Source: Hyphomicrobiales bacterium
GTDB taxonomy: Bacteria; Pseudomonadota; Alphaproteobacteria; Rhizobiales; Beijerinckiaceae
Reading direction: 5' to 3'
Assembly (NCBI GenBank): GCA_028290285.1
Contig: JAQGKD010000073.1
Coordinates: 1 to 55,329, forward strand
Length of the DNA stretch: 55,329 nucleotides
Below, one piece after another: positions 53,893 to 55,329 of this stretch. The number at the start of each line of letters is the position of its first letter. Within the stretch, counting starts at the first letter, position 1. The notes beneath the pieces are model-generated. The model saw only the letters and a program-made list of their open reading frames with translations. It made no database searches and was not told the origin of the DNA. Both the position numbers and the translations under genes were made by a program.

Positions 53893-54921
53893 ATGAGGTG
53901 GCTTGTCGCTTGCTCGATATTTGCACTTGGCTGCATTCCTGCGTCGGCCGACATCCTTGTGGATCAGGCAATGATCACTGGTGGCGAGTTGCGCGTCGTG
54001 GGCCGGGTGAACCCGCCGCGTCAGGTCACGGTCAGCCTCGACGATGAACACAAGACGAATACTGACGCGGGCGGCCGTTTTCTATTCCGGCTGGTGTATC
54101 ATCCAGGCACATGCGTTGTGACACTGCAGGCAGGCCAAGAGCAGCGGCAGGCTGTGGTTGGCTTCTGCGGCCCTCGCGGCCCCGAGGGCGCCAGCGCCGC
54201 GGGGCCGACCGCGCAAAGCGCCTCCGTTGCTTCCGCGGCGCTCGCTGCGGCAAAGGGCGACCCAGGACCGCCCGGACCTCAAGGGCCGGCAGGCGTGCGC
54301 GGGAACGATGGCCTGCCAGGTCCGTCCGGACCCAAGGGCGATCCTGGCCCAAAGGGCGCTCCCGGACCTGCCGGACTGCCCGGTCCCGGCCCCGCTGCGT
54401 CCCTCGACTCATCGACGCTGCAAATGCAGACGGGACAACCTGGGCCGGAGGGGCCTCCGGGCCCGCAGGGGCCGCAGGGCGTCGCCGGCCATCAGGGGCC
54501 ACAGGGCGCGCAAGGTGCGTCTGGACCGCGCGGCGAAACAGGCTCCGCCGGCCCGCAGGGCGCCAACGGACCTCCCGGCATGGACGGAACGGCCGGCGCC
54601 ACTGGCCCCGCCGGTCCGCAGGGTCCGGCCGGCCCTGCTGGTGCTCCTGGTCCTGCTGGTGCTCCTGGCGCGTCCGGTCCTCCCGGCCCGCAAGGGCCGG
54701 AAGGCAAGCCCGCGGTTCTGGCGACCATGCTGCGCGCTTTCGTCGAGACCTGCGAAAGCGGAACGCGGTGCGTCGCGCGTTGCGGGAGCGACGAATTTGC
54801 CGTGAACGGAACCTGCAGCCGGGGCGATCGTCTCGAAATGGACGAGGGCTCGGTCTATTGCCTCTCGCGCGACGAACAACCGAGAGGTCTCTTTGCACGC
54901 GCGATCTGCGCCCGAAAGTGA
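53893..54921 (+). CDS. secreted collagen-like protein with N-terminal beta-sandwich and cysteine-rich C-terminus
   Basis: 342 residues from ATG 53893, with GGGAGG 6 bp upstream; an in-frame start at 53833 is less likely. Signal peptide [18 protein letters not shown]. Residues about 19-90 resemble a carboxypeptidase-regulatory or CNA-B-like beta-sandwich ([34 protein letters not shown]). From about 98 to 280 there are Gly-X-Y collagen triplets, interrupted near 170-183 by a non-collagen hinge. The last 60 residues carry six or so cysteines ([36 protein letters not shown]) and may form a disulfide-linked trimer cap. Probably a trimeric surface or extracellular fibre. Isolated gene. Confidence 0.9.
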   Translation: MRWLVACSIFALGCIPASADILVDQAMITGGELRVVGRVNPPRQVTVSLDDEHKTNTDAGGRFLFRLVYHPGTCVVTLQAGQEQRQAVVGFCGPRGPEGASAAGPTAQSASVASAALAAAKGDPGPPGPQGPAGVRGNDGLPGPSGPKGDPGPKGAPGPAGLPGPGPAASLDSSTLQMQTGQPGPEGPPGPQGPQGVAGHQGPQGAQGASGPRGETGSAGPQGANGPPGMDGTAGATGPAGPQGPAGPAGAPGPAGAPGASGPPGPQGPEGKPAVLATMLRAFVETCESGTRCVARCGSDEFAVNGTCSRGDRLEMDEGSVYCLSRDEQPRGLFARAICARK

Positions 54922-55199
54922 ATGTGAACGGCGCGGTCGTGTCAAGTTGGAACCCTGACGGCATGAGAGTGCCCGCCGGCGTTCCGGGCCGTTTTGACAA
55001 TCGCGTTTCGGAGGCGTGACACCTACGCCGTCCATGGGGTCACGCGGCTCGCTGTGAACTGATGTCTCGTTCTGGCGCAGAGCGGTCCCAGGCGACAAGT
55101 GCACGACGTGCGCGAACCAAGGCGCGATAATGCGGGGAACCCCATGCTGACGCTATCGACGGGAGAAACACAGCTGGGCCTGCGTATCCAGCGCGTGGG
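54922..55199. other. intergenic stretch
   Basis: No gene recognised. From 55131 the frame of the following DUF2231 gene is already open (GRNTAGPAYPARG), with a nearby ATG at 55144 in a different frame; this may mark a shifted true start. Confidence 0.4.
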
Positions 55200-55329
55200 G
55201 TGATGTCCGCGCTGCCCATCGGCTGCTTTGCTGGAGCCCTTGCCACCGACGTGGTGTACCAGCAGACTTCGGAGATCCAGTGGGCGAATTTTTCAGCATG
55301 GTTCCTGGCATTTGGAATGGTGCTGGGTG
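55200..55329 (+). CDS. DUF2231-family membrane protein, 3' end outside window
   Basis: Starting at GTG 55200 or ATG 55203 the product reads MSALPIGCFAGALATDVVYQ, QTSEIQWANFSAWFLAFGMV, the first helix and following segment of DUF2231 proteins (usually HPxHPMLVxFPIGxFxxALxxD). The conserved HPxHP part is degenerate (YPARG) just before the start, so either the start lies upstream behind a small frameshift or the motif has changed. Truncated by the window edge. Confidence 0.6.
   Translation, partial: MMSALPIGCFAGALATDVVYQQTSEIQWANFSAWFLAFGMVLG

Noticed and set aside
54240..54720. Short tandem repeats that could be taken for a CRISPR or satellite
   Set aside because: They are in-frame collagen triplets; no spacer and repeat structure.
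54032..55000. Long minus-strand frames opposite the collagen-like gene
   Set aside because: They mirror the Gly-X-Y codon repeat (Arg- and Pro-rich products) and have no independent support.

Overview
This is GC-rich DNA from an alphaproteobacterium, most likely a member of the Hyphomicrobiales (Methylobacterium / Bradyrhizobium / Beijerinckiaceae-like). The evidence is the FlbT-type flagellin regulator beside short flagellins, an HWE-family histidine kinase, an MHYT-GGDEF-EAL protein, DUF6894 relics, a YeeE/YedE sulfur transporter and the general codon bias. I cannot fix the genus by reading alone. The window reads as accessory chromosome (or megaplasmid): islands of intact genes separated by long stretches of decayed ones. 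I count about fifteen recognisable pseudogenes. No rRNA, convincing tRNA, CRISPR array, complete insertion sequence or replication origin was seen.

Layout. 1-5.1 kb: two tandem hybrid sensor kinases overlapping by 4 bp, closed by a clear terminator. 5.2-6.9 kb: a frameshifted OmpR/EnvZ-like pair. 7.1-15 kb: a YeeE/YedE transporter, an Old Yellow Enzyme relic, a solo LuxR regulator, a broken SDR, an intact M20 amidohydrolase, an intact TRIC/UPF0126 membrane protein, then relics of DoxX, TSUP and an ATP-dependent DNA ligase with one small zinc-ribbon gene. 15.3-19.6 kb (minus): ArsR regulator plus glutathione S-transferase, class A beta-lactamase, and an HWE kinase with its single-domain response regulator. 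20.4-22.6 kb: MHYT-GGDEF-EAL protein.

22.6-30.3 kb is a graveyard: a prophage remnant (DNA-transfer protein, 2OG oxygenase, GNAT), a duplicated small gene whose two copies flank two DUF6894 relics, then VRR-NUC, autotransporter, metallophosphoesterase and GMC oxidoreductase relics. 30.3-34 kb (minus): an intact operon of TauD-type dioxygenase, ABC ATPase, permease and binding protein, probably for uptake and oxidative breakdown of a sulfonate-like compound, with a candidate operator upstream.

35.3-48.6 kb is a flagellar/surface region: FlbT, flagellin 1, a convergent TPR/ATP-grasp protein, a PAS-GGDEF-EAL protein, several small unknown genes and flagellin 2. The two flagellins differ at only about 10 of 285 residues and share their leader. 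Traces upstream of both suggest a larger duplication that later lost the second flbT. 49-55.3 kb: an orphan TctC-type binding protein, a LysR relic, a two-gene nucleotide-sugar module (FdtA-type ketoisomerase and hexapeptide acyltransferase), small exported or unknown genes, a secreted collagen-like protein with a cysteine-rich end, and the start of a DUF2231 membrane protein cut by the window edge.

Functionally, the intact genes concern signal sensing (hybrid kinases, HWE kinase, LuxR, two cyclic-di-GMP enzymes), motility and surface (flagellins, FlbT, collagen-like protein, deoxy-amino-sugar genes) and scavenging (YeeE, TauD-ABC, TctC, M20).
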